A DNA stretch of 64,000 bases. Origin: Candidatus Eiseniibacteriota bacterium (GTDB lineage: Bacteria > Eisenbacteria > RBG-16-71-46 > CAIMUX01). Shown here piece by piece: positions 43,868 through 54,675 of this stretch (positions are counted from its first letter, which is position 1; each line of letters begins with the position of its first letter). The notes below the pieces were generated by a model. It did not search any database, had not been told where the DNA came from, and was given only the letters and a program-made list of their open reading frames with translations. The stretch spans positions 992,001 through 1,056,000 of the forward strand of contig JADJQY010000002.1 in the NCBI GenBank assembly GCA_016712505.1. The letters run 5' to 3'. Made by a program: the position numbers and the translations under genes.

Positions 43868-45367
43868 CTACCGCAACACCACGATTGATGCTCCCGCGCG
43901 TCCCGAGGTTGATTCCAGCAAGACGCGATAGATCCCCGAAGGAAACCGCGCCTCGCCACCCAGCCTCAGGTCGACGTGGCCGTCCCGAGCGACCAGTTTC
44001 CGTATGCCGCCTACCAGCCGTCCGCCGTGATCGTAGAGTCCGACCGAAACTCGCTCCCCCGTGCCGATCGCGCTCGCCCCACCGATCAGCCGAAGCTGGA
44101 CGCGCTCCACGCCAGCTCGAACGACCGAAGGGGCGACGAGCAGCCGCGGAGCAGCGCCACGTTGTGCCCCAGGCCCGGAGGATTCGACAGCCACTGGCGA
44201 GATCAAGCTGGAATACAGATTCACAACCCCCGTCCCGAATCCCACCAGATCGTACCCCGGGGCTGAGTCGAATTGACCGGTGGTGGGGGCCGCGAGTCCC
44301 GTGAACTCCGTTTGCTCCAGTAGGAAGCCGCTGAGCCCCTCACCGCGCCCGACAGCGAACGTTCCCTTCTGCGCGCTCACTGCGTCGCCCCAGCCGTCCC
44401 CATTCCAGTCGTGGATGGTGGTGGCGCCTCGACCCGCACCGGGCGTCCACTGCGGACACTGCTGCCAGGCCCCGCCGACATGAAAGAAGTACCGGTGCGG
44501 CGACTGATCCGGAACCACCGAGACATCCATCTGACCATTGCCATCGAGGTCGTACGTATCGAGATCCTTGAACGCCCTGGACACCGCCTGCGGCTCGTGC
44601 AGGATCCACTCCGCCTCGGCCGCCAGCTGCCGCCCACCAAGGTTCTCGACGTACCCAAGTCCCCGCCGGAACACCGTCTCGCACAACTGCTCCCCATCGT
44701 GCGACGCGCAGAGCACGATGTCGTCCCACCCATCGTCGGTGACGTCTCGCACTTGGAGGTCCCAGATCTCGGTCAGATCCTCTTGGCACCACTGGTCGAA
44801 GTTCAGCGTCACTGTCGAGGTGGTGGGCACGGGATCCACTCCTTCCCCGTCCCCCCAAAACACCTCCACCCCCACGGTCCCTCCGACCACGACGTCGTCA
44901 AGACCATCGTCGTCGAGATCTCCCACGGCCAGGGACAAGCTGGTCGAACCCGTCTGGAGCACCTGACTCGCCGATCCAAATTGGCCAGACCCCGGATTGA
45001 AGTACAGTCGCAGCTCACTCCCGCTGTCGCAGACCAACGCGATGTCATCCACGTCGTCGGAGTTCAACTTCGCAGACTGAACTCTCCACGGAAAGGTGGG
45101 CGTCTCGAACGGCCCGCGCAACTCGAACGTGCCCGTGCCGTCATTCAACCCGACGTACAGCGTCTGCTCATCGCACACCACCGCCCAGTCCAGGGCTCCG
45201 TCCGCGTTGAAGTGCCCCTGGGTCAGGTGTCGCGGTGAACCGTCAATCAGCGTCGACTGCGCAGGGCCGAACCAGTCGACCGCGACGCCGATTTCGGGCA
45301 ACGCGACCGCGAATAGGAGAGCGACGCGGCCCGCCCAACACGCTGTCTGGAGACTCCGATTTGCCAT
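43868..45367 (-). CDS. Secreted FG-GAP/VCBS-repeat protein with C-terminal sorting domain
   Basis: This 499-residue protein has a signal peptide (AGRVALLFAVALPEIGVAVD). It then has repeated FG-GAP-like blades with acidic Ca-type loops: GHFNADGALDWAVV, NSDDVDDIALV, GDLDDDGLDDVVVGG, DVTDDGWDDIVL, DLDGNGQMDVSVV, DWNGDGWGDAV. It probably forms a beta-propeller. The C-terminus resembles the sorting domains of its neighbour (VSVGLYDHGGRLVGGI ... GIYRVLLES ... ASIVVLR). ATG 45367 is chosen for its GAGGAGG site; an upstream ATG (45394) overlaps the peptidase stop by 4 nt. It is probably co-expressed with the peptidase. Confidence 0.78.
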   Translation of the reverse strand: MANRSLQTACWAGRVALLFAVALPEIGVAVDWFGPAQSTLIDGSPRHLTQGHFNADGALDWAVVCDEQTLYVGLNDGTGTFELRGPFETPTFPWRVQSAKLNSDDVDDIALVCDSGSELRLYFNPGSGQFGSASQVLQTGSTSLSLAVGDLDDDGLDDVVVGGTVGVEVFWGDGEGVDPVPTTSTVTLNFDQWCQEDLTEIWDLQVRDVTDDGWDDIVLCASHDGEQLCETVFRRGLGYVENLGGRQLAAEAEWILHEPQAVSRAFKDLDTYDLDGNGQMDVSVVPDQSPHRYFFHVGGAWQQCPQWTPGAGRGATTIHDWNGDGWGDAVSAQKGTFAVGRGEGLSGFLLEQTEFTGLAAPTTGQFDSAPGYDLVGFGTGVVNLYSSLISPVAVESSGPGAQRGAAPRLLVAPSVVRAGVERVQLRLIGGASAIGTGERVSVGLYDHGGRLVGGIRKLVARDGHVDLRLGGEARFPSGIYRVLLESTSGRAGASIVVLR

Positions 45368-45390
45368 CCGTCCCTCCTCGCTCCGCGCGT

Positions 45391-48300
45391 TCATCGCACC
45401 ACCACCAGTCTCGTGTGGAACCGTCCACTGCCCAGACTGAGTCGGGCGAAGTAGACGCCCGCGGGCGCTCGGGTCCCCACCGTCGTTCGCTGATTCCACG
45501 TCACGTCATGGAATCCTGCCGGGACCTCGGCCTCGAGCAGGTCGGCAACCTCGCGCCCCGCCACGTCGAAGATCCGCAACCGCGCCGCGCTGAGACCACG
45601 CGCATGGAAGCGTATGACCGACCCCTGACCGTCGGCCAGCGCGTGGGCATGAACGATGCCGTCCCGGCCCTGCCACTGCTCCTCGCCGAGCCCCGGGCGC
45701 TCCGTCCCCTGCGTACCTCCGCTGACCGGAATCGTTCCGGTCCGCCCGAGGTCATATCCGGCCATGGTCCAGCCGGTCTGTTCCGCGTCCGCCGACAAGT
45801 CGTAGACGTGGACGCTGCCATCGTCGACCGGCACTACCAGTTCCAGGTAGCCATCGTCATCCAGATCGGCCACCGCCGGGTTGTGCGGCCGATCGGCATA
45901 GACCAGCGGCCAGCCATCCTCGCGAACGAAGCTCTGGTCGCTCTGCAGCTCCCAGGCGAAGAGACCGCCCTGATTCGAACCGAGCAGGACCTCGAGTTCC
46001 TCGTCGTCATCCAGGTTCAGGATCAGCGGCTGGGTCGTGGTGGTCCCAGCAGGCTCGCTCCTCCGCCCCGGGATCGGGATCGTGTCGGTCGCCGTGGCGT
46101 ACGGGGTGCTGGTCGGATGGCGCAGCAGGGTTGCGTGGGTGTTGTGGCCCGTGTGCCCGTCATCGTCGCTCCGCCTGCCGATCATGATTGGACGCGTGCT
46201 CTGCGCGCCGATGGCCGGAGCGGGAACCAACTGCCCATCGCGCAGTACCGGAACCTCCGAACCCCCGGTACTCGTCCAGGAGAATGTGGTCGCTCCGGTC
46301 TGGCCGTCGAAGGCGATCGCTCGACGGTCCGCTTCGTGCCCTCCTACCACCACGTCCACCTTTCCCGAGGCGTCGAGATCCCCCACCGCCGGAGTGGAGA
46401 CATCGCGCGTCGCCTTCGTCGTCTCGCCCCAGGACTGCACGTGCTTCCGCCAGAGATAGGCCGGATTCTGGGCCGAGTTGGTGCAGCTCGTCTCCGCCTT
46501 CCAGGCGTAGACCCACCCCGCCGGCGTGGGCTGAACGATCTCGAGACGTCCACCCAGGGAGAGATCCAGGTCTCCGACCGCCAGGCCGGAGAAGTTGAAG
46601 ACAAAGTCCGATGGGGAGTAGAGGCTCGGCACATTCGCACTGTCGAAGCGGGCGAACAGGCCGCCCAGGGTGGCGCACCGATAGGGCGACCCGTCGGACC
46701 TGAACACGTAGACCGCGCCTTCGAGCCCGCTGCCTCCTCCCCAGCGGTTGACGATGACTTCGCGCCCGGCGTTCACTCCAGGATCGAGGTTCGCGATCGT
46801 GGGAGTGGATCGTGACGCTACCTTCTTGGTCCAGGACCGAACTGCGGCGCCCGAGACGATCTCGAAGACATAGAGCGAGTCATTGCCAAAACTCCCGGCA
46901 ATGTCGATGTTCCCGTCATTGTCGAGGTCACCTGCGGCCAGGTCGCCCCAGAACCGCAGCTCAGGCTGTCCACTGACGTCGTCATCGGCGATCGGATCGA
47001 AGAGCAACCCGCGCGGATCCGAGGTGGCAGAGGTGCCGTCTTCATTCCAGGCCCAAACCCGTCGCCCCGCGGCCACGATCTCGAGGTCGGAATCAGAGTC
47101 GATGTTGACCAATGCCACCGTGTTCACCGAGCCACTCGGAACGAGGTTCGGCCATCCAACGCGCTCCGGCAGGTTCACTCGGTCCGCCCACTGCCAGTGC
47201 ACCGGCCCTTCGGTCAGGCTCTTCGTCACGAGCGAGATCCCGATCTGGTACGGAATCGGGGCACCGCTCCCATCGGCCATGGGAAGATCTCGGATCCGGG
47301 TCTGCGCAGCCTCGACCAGCGGGGTCCGGGTCACGCGACGCGTGGTGCCGAGCGAGTCGAGATAGACATGGTACCCAAGAAGCCCCGCATCGGGGACGTA
47401 GATGCTGGCCGGTCCAGCCCAGGCGACGTGGAAGCCCGAATCCTCCGACTCGATCCGCACCTGGCGCGGGGCCGCCACCGCCGATACGGGCCAGGGGGTC
47501 ATTCCGGTCCGCACATCCGAGGTCACCCATGCACCGTTAACGAGACTGCGGACCGTCAGTCCCTCACCGGAGCCGAGCGTGCGGCCGTCATCGCAGAAAC
47601 GGAGCGCGGTGGTGGACTCCACCTCCTCACCCGGAGCTACGGAGACCGGGGCTCCGGCCGAACCGTCGTCGCAGAGGGTGAAGTTCGCTCCCGATCCCGA
47701 CAGGAGCACCTGAACGCTGTCGGCCGGTGCATCCCCTGAGTTGTAAACCCGTGCCTGAATCGCGAACGCCGAATCTCCGCCGCAGGCCGTGCAACCGGTC
47801 GCGGTCGTGTCGTTCAGCGCCTGAAGCGCCAGGGAGAGCGAGGGGGCATGCAGCGAGAGGTAGAAGTCGCTGTGGACCCGGGCCGAGGCCGCGGGATCGT
47901 CGTGGCGCGTCGAGAGAGAGAAGTTGAGACGTGTGCGCGGCGGGAGGTTGGGTGCAAGCTGGAACTCGTACGAGAGCGTCGTGGCCTCGAGTCCGCCCAC
48001 AGAATCGTACGCCGCCTCGGAGACCAGCGGAGTGATCCACTCCGGCGCTTCGGCCCGGAACGCCCAGGTATCTGGAGTCGCGTCACCGATGACCGAGAAC
48101 CGCAGCGTATCGACGTCACCGCTGTTCGTGAACTGGAGGGCATCGCCGGTGTCGAGAGAGGTGTAGGTTCCGATCGAGTCGATCCCGGCTTGCGCCAGAA
48201 AGATCCCCTCGAACGGCTTGCCGTAGTCGGCGGGCAGGAAGCGCGCGGTGCAGCGATAGACGAACTCGTCGTCGCGCCAGATGTACAGCCCGCTGGCCAG

Positions 48301-51178
48301 TGACCCGGCCGGACTCCCCTCCGGGCGAATCCCGTACTCATTGACCAGGAGCGAAAACGTATCCGCCTCGGCCGGCGGATGGGCGAGCCCCCCGCCGATG
48401 TAGATCCGCTCGTTGTCGAGCGCGCCATCGAACCGGACAGTGGCGCGCACCCGGGGCGTCGGAGCGATGCGAGCTTCCCCCGGGGGCAGTGGCTCGACCG
48501 TGATGTTGGCCGCGTCGATCTCGAGGGTGAATCGATCTCCCGGCTCCAGGAAGTCCGCCGTCGGCCCCGGCTCGGGAGAATCTGAGTAGCTATGGCTGCG
48601 ATAGACCAGGGTCGGGTTCTGGTCGATCACGCTGTAGTTGGGACGCGTGATCTGCCGGTGCGCGGGCCGCCGGTCGCGGCCGGTCACCCAGATCTCGATC
48701 GGTTCCGTCACGTCGCGGACCAGGATGGAAGGATAGTTGACCTCTCCCGCCGCGTTGGTCGTTCCCAGGGCGTAGATGTCATCTCCCTGAGACATGCAGA
48801 CCCGTAGACCCTCGATCGGAGCCTCGGTGACAGGGTCCTTCACCAGGATGGTGAACTCGTACAGATCCGGGTTGGCCAGGGTGTCGGGGTCCATCGTGGT
48901 GCGGATCAGTACCGAATCCGGCGCCATTGTCCAGGCCAGGGTGGTGGGATCGCCAAAGAGGTGGTAGCGCCGGGAGGCAGCGGGTGCGTGGTTGCCGTTG
49001 GCGAGTGCCGCGTCACTTAGAGATTGGCCGACGGAGTGGCCATCACCAAGCAGACCCTGAAAGAATACGATCGGCACAGACTCCGTCTCGAACTGGCCAC
49101 GGTAGTTCGAACTCTCCATCTTGGAGCAGATCGCGATGGCACCTCCGTCCGGATCGCGCAGCAGGTGCTCTGAGATCACATCCTGATCGTACGCCCCGGT
49201 GAGGCTCCCGTAGGTGAACCCGAGGAAGTACTCGCCCGGAGTGGACAGGGACTCCATCAGCTCCCGGGTGAGGCCCCCCGCAACTTGATCGACCGAAGCG
49301 ACGTACTGCCCCCAACAGGAGTTCTGCCAATCCGGACAATTGGTGCAGCTTGTCTGCGCGATGCACGTGCTGAGTTCGGGTTTCATCGCTTCGTTGTCGC
49401 GCGACGGCCCCCCCATGAATTGCCGCTCCGAGTGCTCGCAGGGGAAAAAGATAGCCGGAGGAGAAGCCTCCAGCTCGCCGCGCACGTTTGCGGCGGTGAA
49501 CAGTTGGTCGGGAGGGTAGGTGCCGAAGTAGTCGCGGATGTCGTCGTAGCACGGGAAGGTCACGGAACCGCCGCAGTTCGCTTGACTCGGCAGCGCGGTG
49601 TAGAACCTCGTGATGTCGTAGCTCAGCGGGTCGAGAGACAGCGCCTTGATCCGCTCCGCGAGATAGAGGCCGTTGTCCAGGGCAAGCGCCGGATCGGTGG
49701 TCGCCCACCCTCCGTAGTTCGTCAGCCCGGCAGCAAGCACCGCGCGAGTGAAGTACGCTTCCGACGGCTCCACCGAGATGGCGTCGGGACGGAGTTCGTA
49801 GTTCCCGAGCTTCGCCAGAATTGCGGCAGCTTCGGTCGAGTCTCGTGCCGGGATCCTCCCAACCCAGAGTTCCGGGAAGTACTCGGAGGGAGTGGTGTCC
49901 AGGCTCGAGACGTACCAGCCATCCCGCGGAGCATCAGGGTTGGTGAGCGGTCGGTTCCAATCGACATCGAGGCCGGCGTAGTACCACGCGCTCGGACGAT
50001 CGCCCGTGGGTCCTGATCCCGGCCCCCCCATCATCCGGGCCGGAATGATCTCGACGTCGCCGCCGAGGACGACGAAATCGGTGCCCCACTGGGCGTAGGC
50101 ATCGCGGAGGAAGTTGCGGATCTTTTCCGGATCGTCGACGCCTTCGTAACGGTCGCGGACCCAGCGCAGGGTACGGACGACGGTGGGAACGCCGGTGACC
50201 GTGCGCCAGTCGGCCCAGTCCTGGAAGGGAGCGCTCACGCTCCCGCCGTCGGGCGCGAATCCGTTGGCCCACACGTCGTCGGTCAGGATCACCATGTCGA
50301 CCGGCGGGCCTTCGAGCGAGGGGCTCTCGGTGGGCCGGAAGCCGGTGGCCGCACTGGTCTCGGTCACGGCGTAGGTACGGACACGCGTGGTCTGCGACTG
50401 CTCGGGATAGAAGCGGTCGAGGTCCTCTGGGTTGAAGACGTGGGAACGAGCCCAGTTCACCTCGTGCAGATCGCGGGAGAAGCGGCGTTCGGGCCGGAGG
50501 CGGCGCGTGAGGGTCTCGCCGGATGGGATCGGCTCGAGAACGAGGCGCACCTCGACCTGTCGATAGAGGTGGAGGCCGCGGTCGCCGCCATTCCACTCGA
50601 AGGGGACCGCACCGAAGGAACCGAGACGCAGTTCGCGGAATCCGTCGTTGGCGAAGACGAACTCGGGCCGCGGCGGAAAGGTGCCGCCCTGTTCGTAGTA
50701 CAGACGATCGGGCACGGTGGGAATGGTGTCGGGGATGTCGTCACTCCGCGTGGGGCGAGGATAGAACTGGCCGGGGATCTGCACTCGATCGGTGAGGAGC
50801 ACGCGGACGTCGCGGACTTGAGAGCCGGGGGGAAGCACGAGCAGCTTCGAGAGCGCGGGCAGTTCAGGGCCGCCCTCGAACTCCCCGATACGCAGCGGGC
50901 TCAAGCCCTCGTAGCGAATGTCGTCCCAGCCGGTGGCGCGATCGCGCTCGACCACGACGCGCTCGGGCTCGAAGTGAAACTCGAACACCAGCTCACTCGG
51001 CGGCGCTTCCCCACCGATCGTCCCGGCATGGGACTTGCAGGGGGGGGGTCAGCGCGAGCAGGGAAAGCGCGCCACAGGAGACTGCAGCGGTACTGAGGCG
51101 GCGAATCGCGGCCGAGGACGCGGGCGGGAACACTCGATCGGAATCACAATCACGGTGCGGATCACATTCACGGTTCAT
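45391..51178 (-). CDS. Giant gingipain-like (C25 family) secreted protein, frame broken at a C9 run
   Basis: About 1,920 residues in all. ATG 51178 (AGGAGG 7 nt upstream) begins a signal peptide ending ALSLLALTPP in one frame. The body continues in another frame from about 51040; deleting one C of the 9-C run (plus 51040-51048) joins them as LTPPCKSHAGTIGGE. The body matches C25 peptidases: VDMVILTDDVWANGF, DDPEKIRNFLRDAYAQWGTDF, VLGGDVEIIPAR, FPELWVGRIPARD. The usual GHG catalytic motif is not seen; FFPCEHSERQFMGG stands near its place, with a Cys-rich stretch (TSCTNCPDWQNSCW). Next come Ig-like parts, then FG-GAP blades (45.8-47.1 kb), and a FlgD-type C-terminus ending RLVVVR. Confidence 0.8.
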
Positions 51179-51288
51179 GGCGTGGCCTCCTGCCAACAAG
51201 AGACGTTGCGGCAGCGTGGGCGCGCGAGGGAGACCGGGTCGACGGATCTGGGCCTGGATCGCGGCGTCGACGCTTGGGAACGGAGTAG

Positions 51289-51317
51289 ATGCTACGACGC
51301 TTGGCGCAGGCGGGCAA
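51289..51317 (-). promoter_or_regulatory. Possible promoter of the C25-like gene
   Basis: Minus-strand TTGCCC (plus 51312-51317), 17 bp, TAGCAT (plus 51289-51294), about 110 nt before ATG 51178. The -35 is weak. Confidence 0.4.
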
Positions 51318-51417
51318 GGTCGTTTCCGAGACATCGCCGCCGGCTTCGAGGGGCCAGCGGTGCGGATCGTGCTGATTCGTCAGCGCTCGTGGGCCGTCTG
51401 GCTTCCGTCGTGACTGC

Positions 51418-52626
51418 CTAGGGCAGAGACCGTGTTTCTCCCTCCGCCAAGGCCGCCTTCACCCGGCGGTACGCCTCGCGGAACGGCAGGCCCTGCTCGG
51501 CCACCAGGCGATTGGCCTGTTCGGCCGCGAGGAGGGACGAATCGAGCGCGGCGGCGAGCGTCTCGGGCACGAAACGGATCCCGGGAAGGGCGTGGGCCAG
51601 CAGGTCGGCGGTCTCGAGGGCAGAGTCGAGACCGCGGAAGAGCGGCGCTTTCATGAGCTGGTAATCGCGATGGTAGCCGGATGTCATCTTGGCGGTGATG
51701 GCGAGTAGCTCGAAGAGCGCCGCCGTGGCCTCGCCGCTTCGACCGCGAGCCAGCTCGAACAGGTCGGGATTGCGCTTCTGGGGCAACATCGATGAACCGG
51801 TGGTGAAGGCGGCCGGCAGACGGACGAAGCCGAACTCGGCCGTGGCGAAGAGACAGAGATCGGCCGCGAGGCGGCCCAGGTCCTGCGCCAGTAGCGCGGT
51901 CTCGAACAGCGCGCCGGCCTCGGCCTTTCCGCGCGAGAGTTGAACCGCGGTGACCGGATGGTGCGTTTCCGCGAACCCGAGCCGTTGCGTCGTGAAGTGG
52001 CGATCGACCACCACGCCGGGGATCCCATAGCCTGCACCGGAGCCGAGTGGATTCCGGCGCGCGCGGCGCGTGGCGGCACGCAGTCCCTCGGCATCATCCC
52101 GAAGTTCGGACGCGAATCCGAGCGCCCAGAGTCCGACCGTCGTGGGCATGGCACGTTGCAGGTGGGTGTAGCCGGGCATCGGGAGCTCGCCCTCGTGCGC
52201 CGCGACTCCGTCCAGCGCATCGGCCACCCCCTCCGCGGCCGCGGCGAGCACCGAGAGCGCGTCGATTAGATAGAGCCGGAGCGCGGCCAGCACCTGATCG
52301 TTCCGCGAACGGCCGAGGTGGATCCGCTTCCCCGCCTCACCGACCCGCGCGACCAGGCGGTTCTCGATCGCGGTGTGGCAGTCCTCTTCCTCGAGTGCGA
52401 TGGCCCAGCCGCCCGCGGCATGCTCCGCCCCGATCTCGCGCAGCGCGGCCCGCAGCGCGTCGAGATCGTCCGGCGAGAGCAGCCCCTGGGCGTGGAGCAT
52501 CTCGGCGTGCGCGGCCGAGGCGCGGACGTCGTAGGCCACGAGGCGTTCGTCGAGCCGATGGTCCTCCCCCGCCGTATAGGACAGGACACGGGCGTCGAGG
52601 GTCTCACGGCGATCCCAGAGCCGCAT
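51418..52626 (-). CDS. argH: Argininosuccinate lyase
   Basis: This 402-residue enzyme splits argininosuccinate into arginine and fumarate, the final step. It has LVAYDVRASAAHAEML, EDCHTAIENRLV, HLGRSRNDQVLAALRLYL, GYTHLQRAMPTTVGLW and the superfamily signature TGSSMLPQKRNPD. It is ~50 residues shorter than E. coli ArgH, trimmed at the C-terminus. Start ATG 52626 has GGAG 6 nt upstream and overlaps the deacylase gene by 23 nt. It is the last gene of the operon. Confidence 0.95.
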   Translation of the reverse strand: MRLWDRRETLDARVLSYTAGEDHRLDERLVAYDVRASAAHAEMLHAQGLLSPDDLDALRAALREIGAEHAAGGWAIALEEEDCHTAIENRLVARVGEAGKRIHLGRSRNDQVLAALRLYLIDALSVLAAAAEGVADALDGVAAHEGELPMPGYTHLQRAMPTTVGLWALGFASELRDDAEGLRAATRRARRNPLGSGAGYGIPGVVVDRHFTTQRLGFAETHHPVTAVQLSRGKAEAGALFETALLAQDLGRLAADLCLFATAEFGFVRLPAAFTTGSSMLPQKRNPDLFELARGRSGEATAALFELLAITAKMTSGYHRDYQLMKAPLFRGLDSALETADLLAHALPGIRFVPETLAAALDSSLLAAEQANRLVAEQGLPFREAYRRVKAALAEGETRSLP

Positions 52627-53728
52627 GCGGTTCTCCCTTCTCCGCCCGCAGGCGGTCGTAGGCCAGGACGGCCGCGTGGTAGAAGTCCGCGCCCTCCAGG
52701 ATCTCTGCCTCGAGCACGAACTCGTCCGGGGTGTGGGACCGACGAGTGTCCCCGGGGCCGGCCTTGAGCGCGGGAAGACCGCGGAAATGGACCAGATCGG
52801 AGAGGGTGCGCGAACCGTAGGTCCGGGCGATCGGGCGTGCGGCCTGCGCAGCCTGGACGAGCAGACTCCCCGCCTCGAGGGCGTAGGGCTGGAAGCGATC
52901 GCTGCGGCAAACCAGCTCCCCCGCGACGACGCCGCAGAGCGCGCTCAGAAGTTCCGAAGTCGTCGGGGTGGGATTGGTCCGCAGATCGAGGATGCAGGTC
53001 GCTTCCGCCGGCACGGCATTCCGCGCCGCGCCGGCGCTCAGCACCGTCGCCTCGAGGGTGATCGGCCCGAGGCTCGGATGGGGCTCGCCCAGATCGAAGC
53101 GCTCGAGCGCGCAGAGATCGCGCGCCAGATCGAAGATCGGATTCGCCTGGCCGAGCGCCTGGCGGTTGGCCGCATGGCAGGCCGGCGCCTGGGCGCGAAG
53201 CTCGAGCACCATGAGTCCCTTCTGCGCCACCGCGAGGTCGAGTCCGGTCGGCTCGCCGACGATCGCCGCCTCGATCCGTGCCCCCAGGGCGGCAAGACGG
53301 GCGAGTAGTTCCGCCGTCCCGCGGTTGGTGGTCTCCTCTTCGCGCGCCAGGAGGAGCGCCGGGCGCACGCCGCGCGTGGCACCGCGGAGGCGGAGGAACG
53401 CGGCGATCATCGCCGCCACCGACGCCTTGGCATCGTTGCTGCCCAGGCCGTAGACCCGGCCCTGGTCGACCGTGGCGTCCCAGGGGTCGCGGGTCCAGGC
53501 CGGATTCGGTGGCACGGTGTCGAGGTGGCTGTTCAAGACGAAGAGGGGCGCGGCGGCCAGCGCGGGCGAAGGGTCGAGAACCAGGAGGCTCTCCTCCACC
53601 CGGATCACCTCCAACCCCTCGGCGGTCAGTTGCTCCTGCAGCAGATCTGCCAGCGCCGCCTCCTGCCCGGAGACCGAGCGCACCGAGACCAGCATCCGAT
53701 GGAGCGCGAGCAGATCCCGCTCGTTCAT
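52604..53728 (-). CDS. M20-family N-acyl-ornithine/citrulline deacylase (ArgE-like)
   Basis: This 374-residue zinc hydrolase removes the acyl group from an arginine precursor. It has metal and catalytic residues in LNSHLDTVPPN (His, Asp), LGSNDAKASVAAM (Asp), LAREEETTNRGTAEL (Glu pair), EPTGLDLAVAQKG, and RRSHTPDEF (His). Because the operon encodes an N-acylornithine carbamoyltransferase, the expected substrate is N-acetyl- or N-succinyl-citrulline rather than acetylornithine; this is inference from pathway logic. DapE-like activity cannot be excluded. Start ATG 53728 overlaps the argB stop (ATGA). Confidence 0.85.
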   Translation of the reverse strand: MNERDLLALHRMLVSVRSVSGQEAALADLLQEQLTAEGLEVIRVEESLLVLDPSPALAAAPLFVLNSHLDTVPPNPAWTRDPWDATVDQGRVYGLGSNDAKASVAAMIAAFLRLRGATRGVRPALLLAREEETTNRGTAELLARLAALGARIEAAIVGEPTGLDLAVAQKGLMVLELRAQAPACHAANRQALGQANPIFDLARDLCALERFDLGEPHPSLGPITLEATVLSAGAARNAVPAEATCILDLRTNPTPTTSELLSALCGVVAGELVCRSDRFQPYALEAGSLLVQAAQAARPIARTYGSRTLSDLVHFRGLPALKAGPGDTRRSHTPDEFVLEAEILEGADFYHAAVLAYDRLRAEKGEPHAALGSP

Positions 53729-54675
53729 GCCGGGAGCCCTGCTGGGCCGACGGAGAGCGACGGCAGATCGTCCAGACGTTCGGCCGGCGCGAGTTCGGAC
53801 TTCTCCCGCACCAGGAGGGTGCCCGCCCCGTCGTTGGTGAACACCTCGCGGAGCAGCGCATCGCGCTCGAAGGCAGAAAGGAAGTGGACGCGACCGACCT
53901 CTCCCGCCAGCGCGTCGGCCGCGGCCCGCGCCTTGGGGAGCATTCCCCCGGCGATCGCCCCGCTCTCGATCATCCGCGCGAGTCCGGCCAGGTCGAGATA
54001 CGAGACCAGCGAGCCCGGGTCGTCCGGGTGCTCCAGAATGCCGGGACGATCGAGAAGGAAGAGGAGCTTCTCGGCCCCGAGCGCGCGCGCGATCGCCGCC
54101 GCGACGGTGTCGGCATTCACGTTGAGCGGTGCACCGTCGTCGTCGGCCGCGATCGGGCTCACGATCGGCACCAGTCCGTCCGCGAGGAGCAATCGAAGGG
54201 CGCGGGGATCGACCGCCTCGATGTCGCCCACCAGACCGTAGTCGCGACCATCGACGACCGGGCGCCGACGCGCGCGCACCAGGCCGGCGTCGATGCCCGA
54301 AAGCCCGACCGCGGCGAGACCAACCGCCCGCGCCGCGGAGAGCAGGCTGGTGTTCACCTCGCCGTTGATCGAGAGGACCACGGTCTCCAGCGTCGCGGCA
54401 TCGGTCACCCGGCGGCCGTCGAGCTTGGTCGTGGTGAGGCCCAGACGTTCGGCCAGGCGGGAGGTCTGCGGACCGCCGCCATGCACCAGGACGATCCGGA
54501 TCGCCAGCTCGGAGAGGACGCCGACCTGCTCCAGGAGCGAGCGGACGGCCCGCGGATCGAGACAGGCCTCCCCGCCGAGCTTCACCACGAAGGTACGACC
54601 ACGGTAGAGCCGAAGGTACGGCAGCGCCTGGCGCAGCCCGGAGATGGGGTTGCCGCCGTGCTGGGTGTGGGTCAT
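53725..54675 (-). CDS. argB: N-acylglutamate kinase
   Basis: This 316-residue kinase phosphorylates N-acetyl- (or N-succinyl-) glutamate. It has FVVKLGGEACLDP (Lys), LVHGGGPQTSRLAERLG, NGEVNTSLLSAARAVG, DIEAVDPRALRLLLADG, VPIVSPIA and NVNADTVAAAIARALGAEKLLFL. It shows no long N-terminal helix of the hexameric arginine-inhibited type. Start ATG 54675 has AGGAGG 6 nt upstream and overlaps the argF' stop (ATGA). Confidence 0.93.
   Translation of the reverse strand: MTHTQHGGNPISGLRQALPYLRLYRGRTFVVKLGGEACLDPRAVRSLLEQVGVLSELAIRIVLVHGGGPQTSRLAERLGLTTTKLDGRRVTDAATLETVVLSINGEVNTSLLSAARAVGLAAVGLSGIDAGLVRARRRPVVDGRDYGLVGDIEAVDPRALRLLLADGLVPIVSPIAADDDGAPLNVNADTVAAAIARALGAEKLLFLLDRPGILEHPDDPGSLVSYLDLAGLARMIESGAIAGGMLPKARAAADALAGEVGRVHFLSAFERDALLREVFTNDGAGTLLVREKSELAPAERLDDLPSLSVGPAGLPA

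Noticed and set aside
43693..43959. Small minus-strand protein upstream of rplU
   Set aside because: No ribosome site, no recognisable features, and it overlaps the 3' end of the FG-GAP gene.
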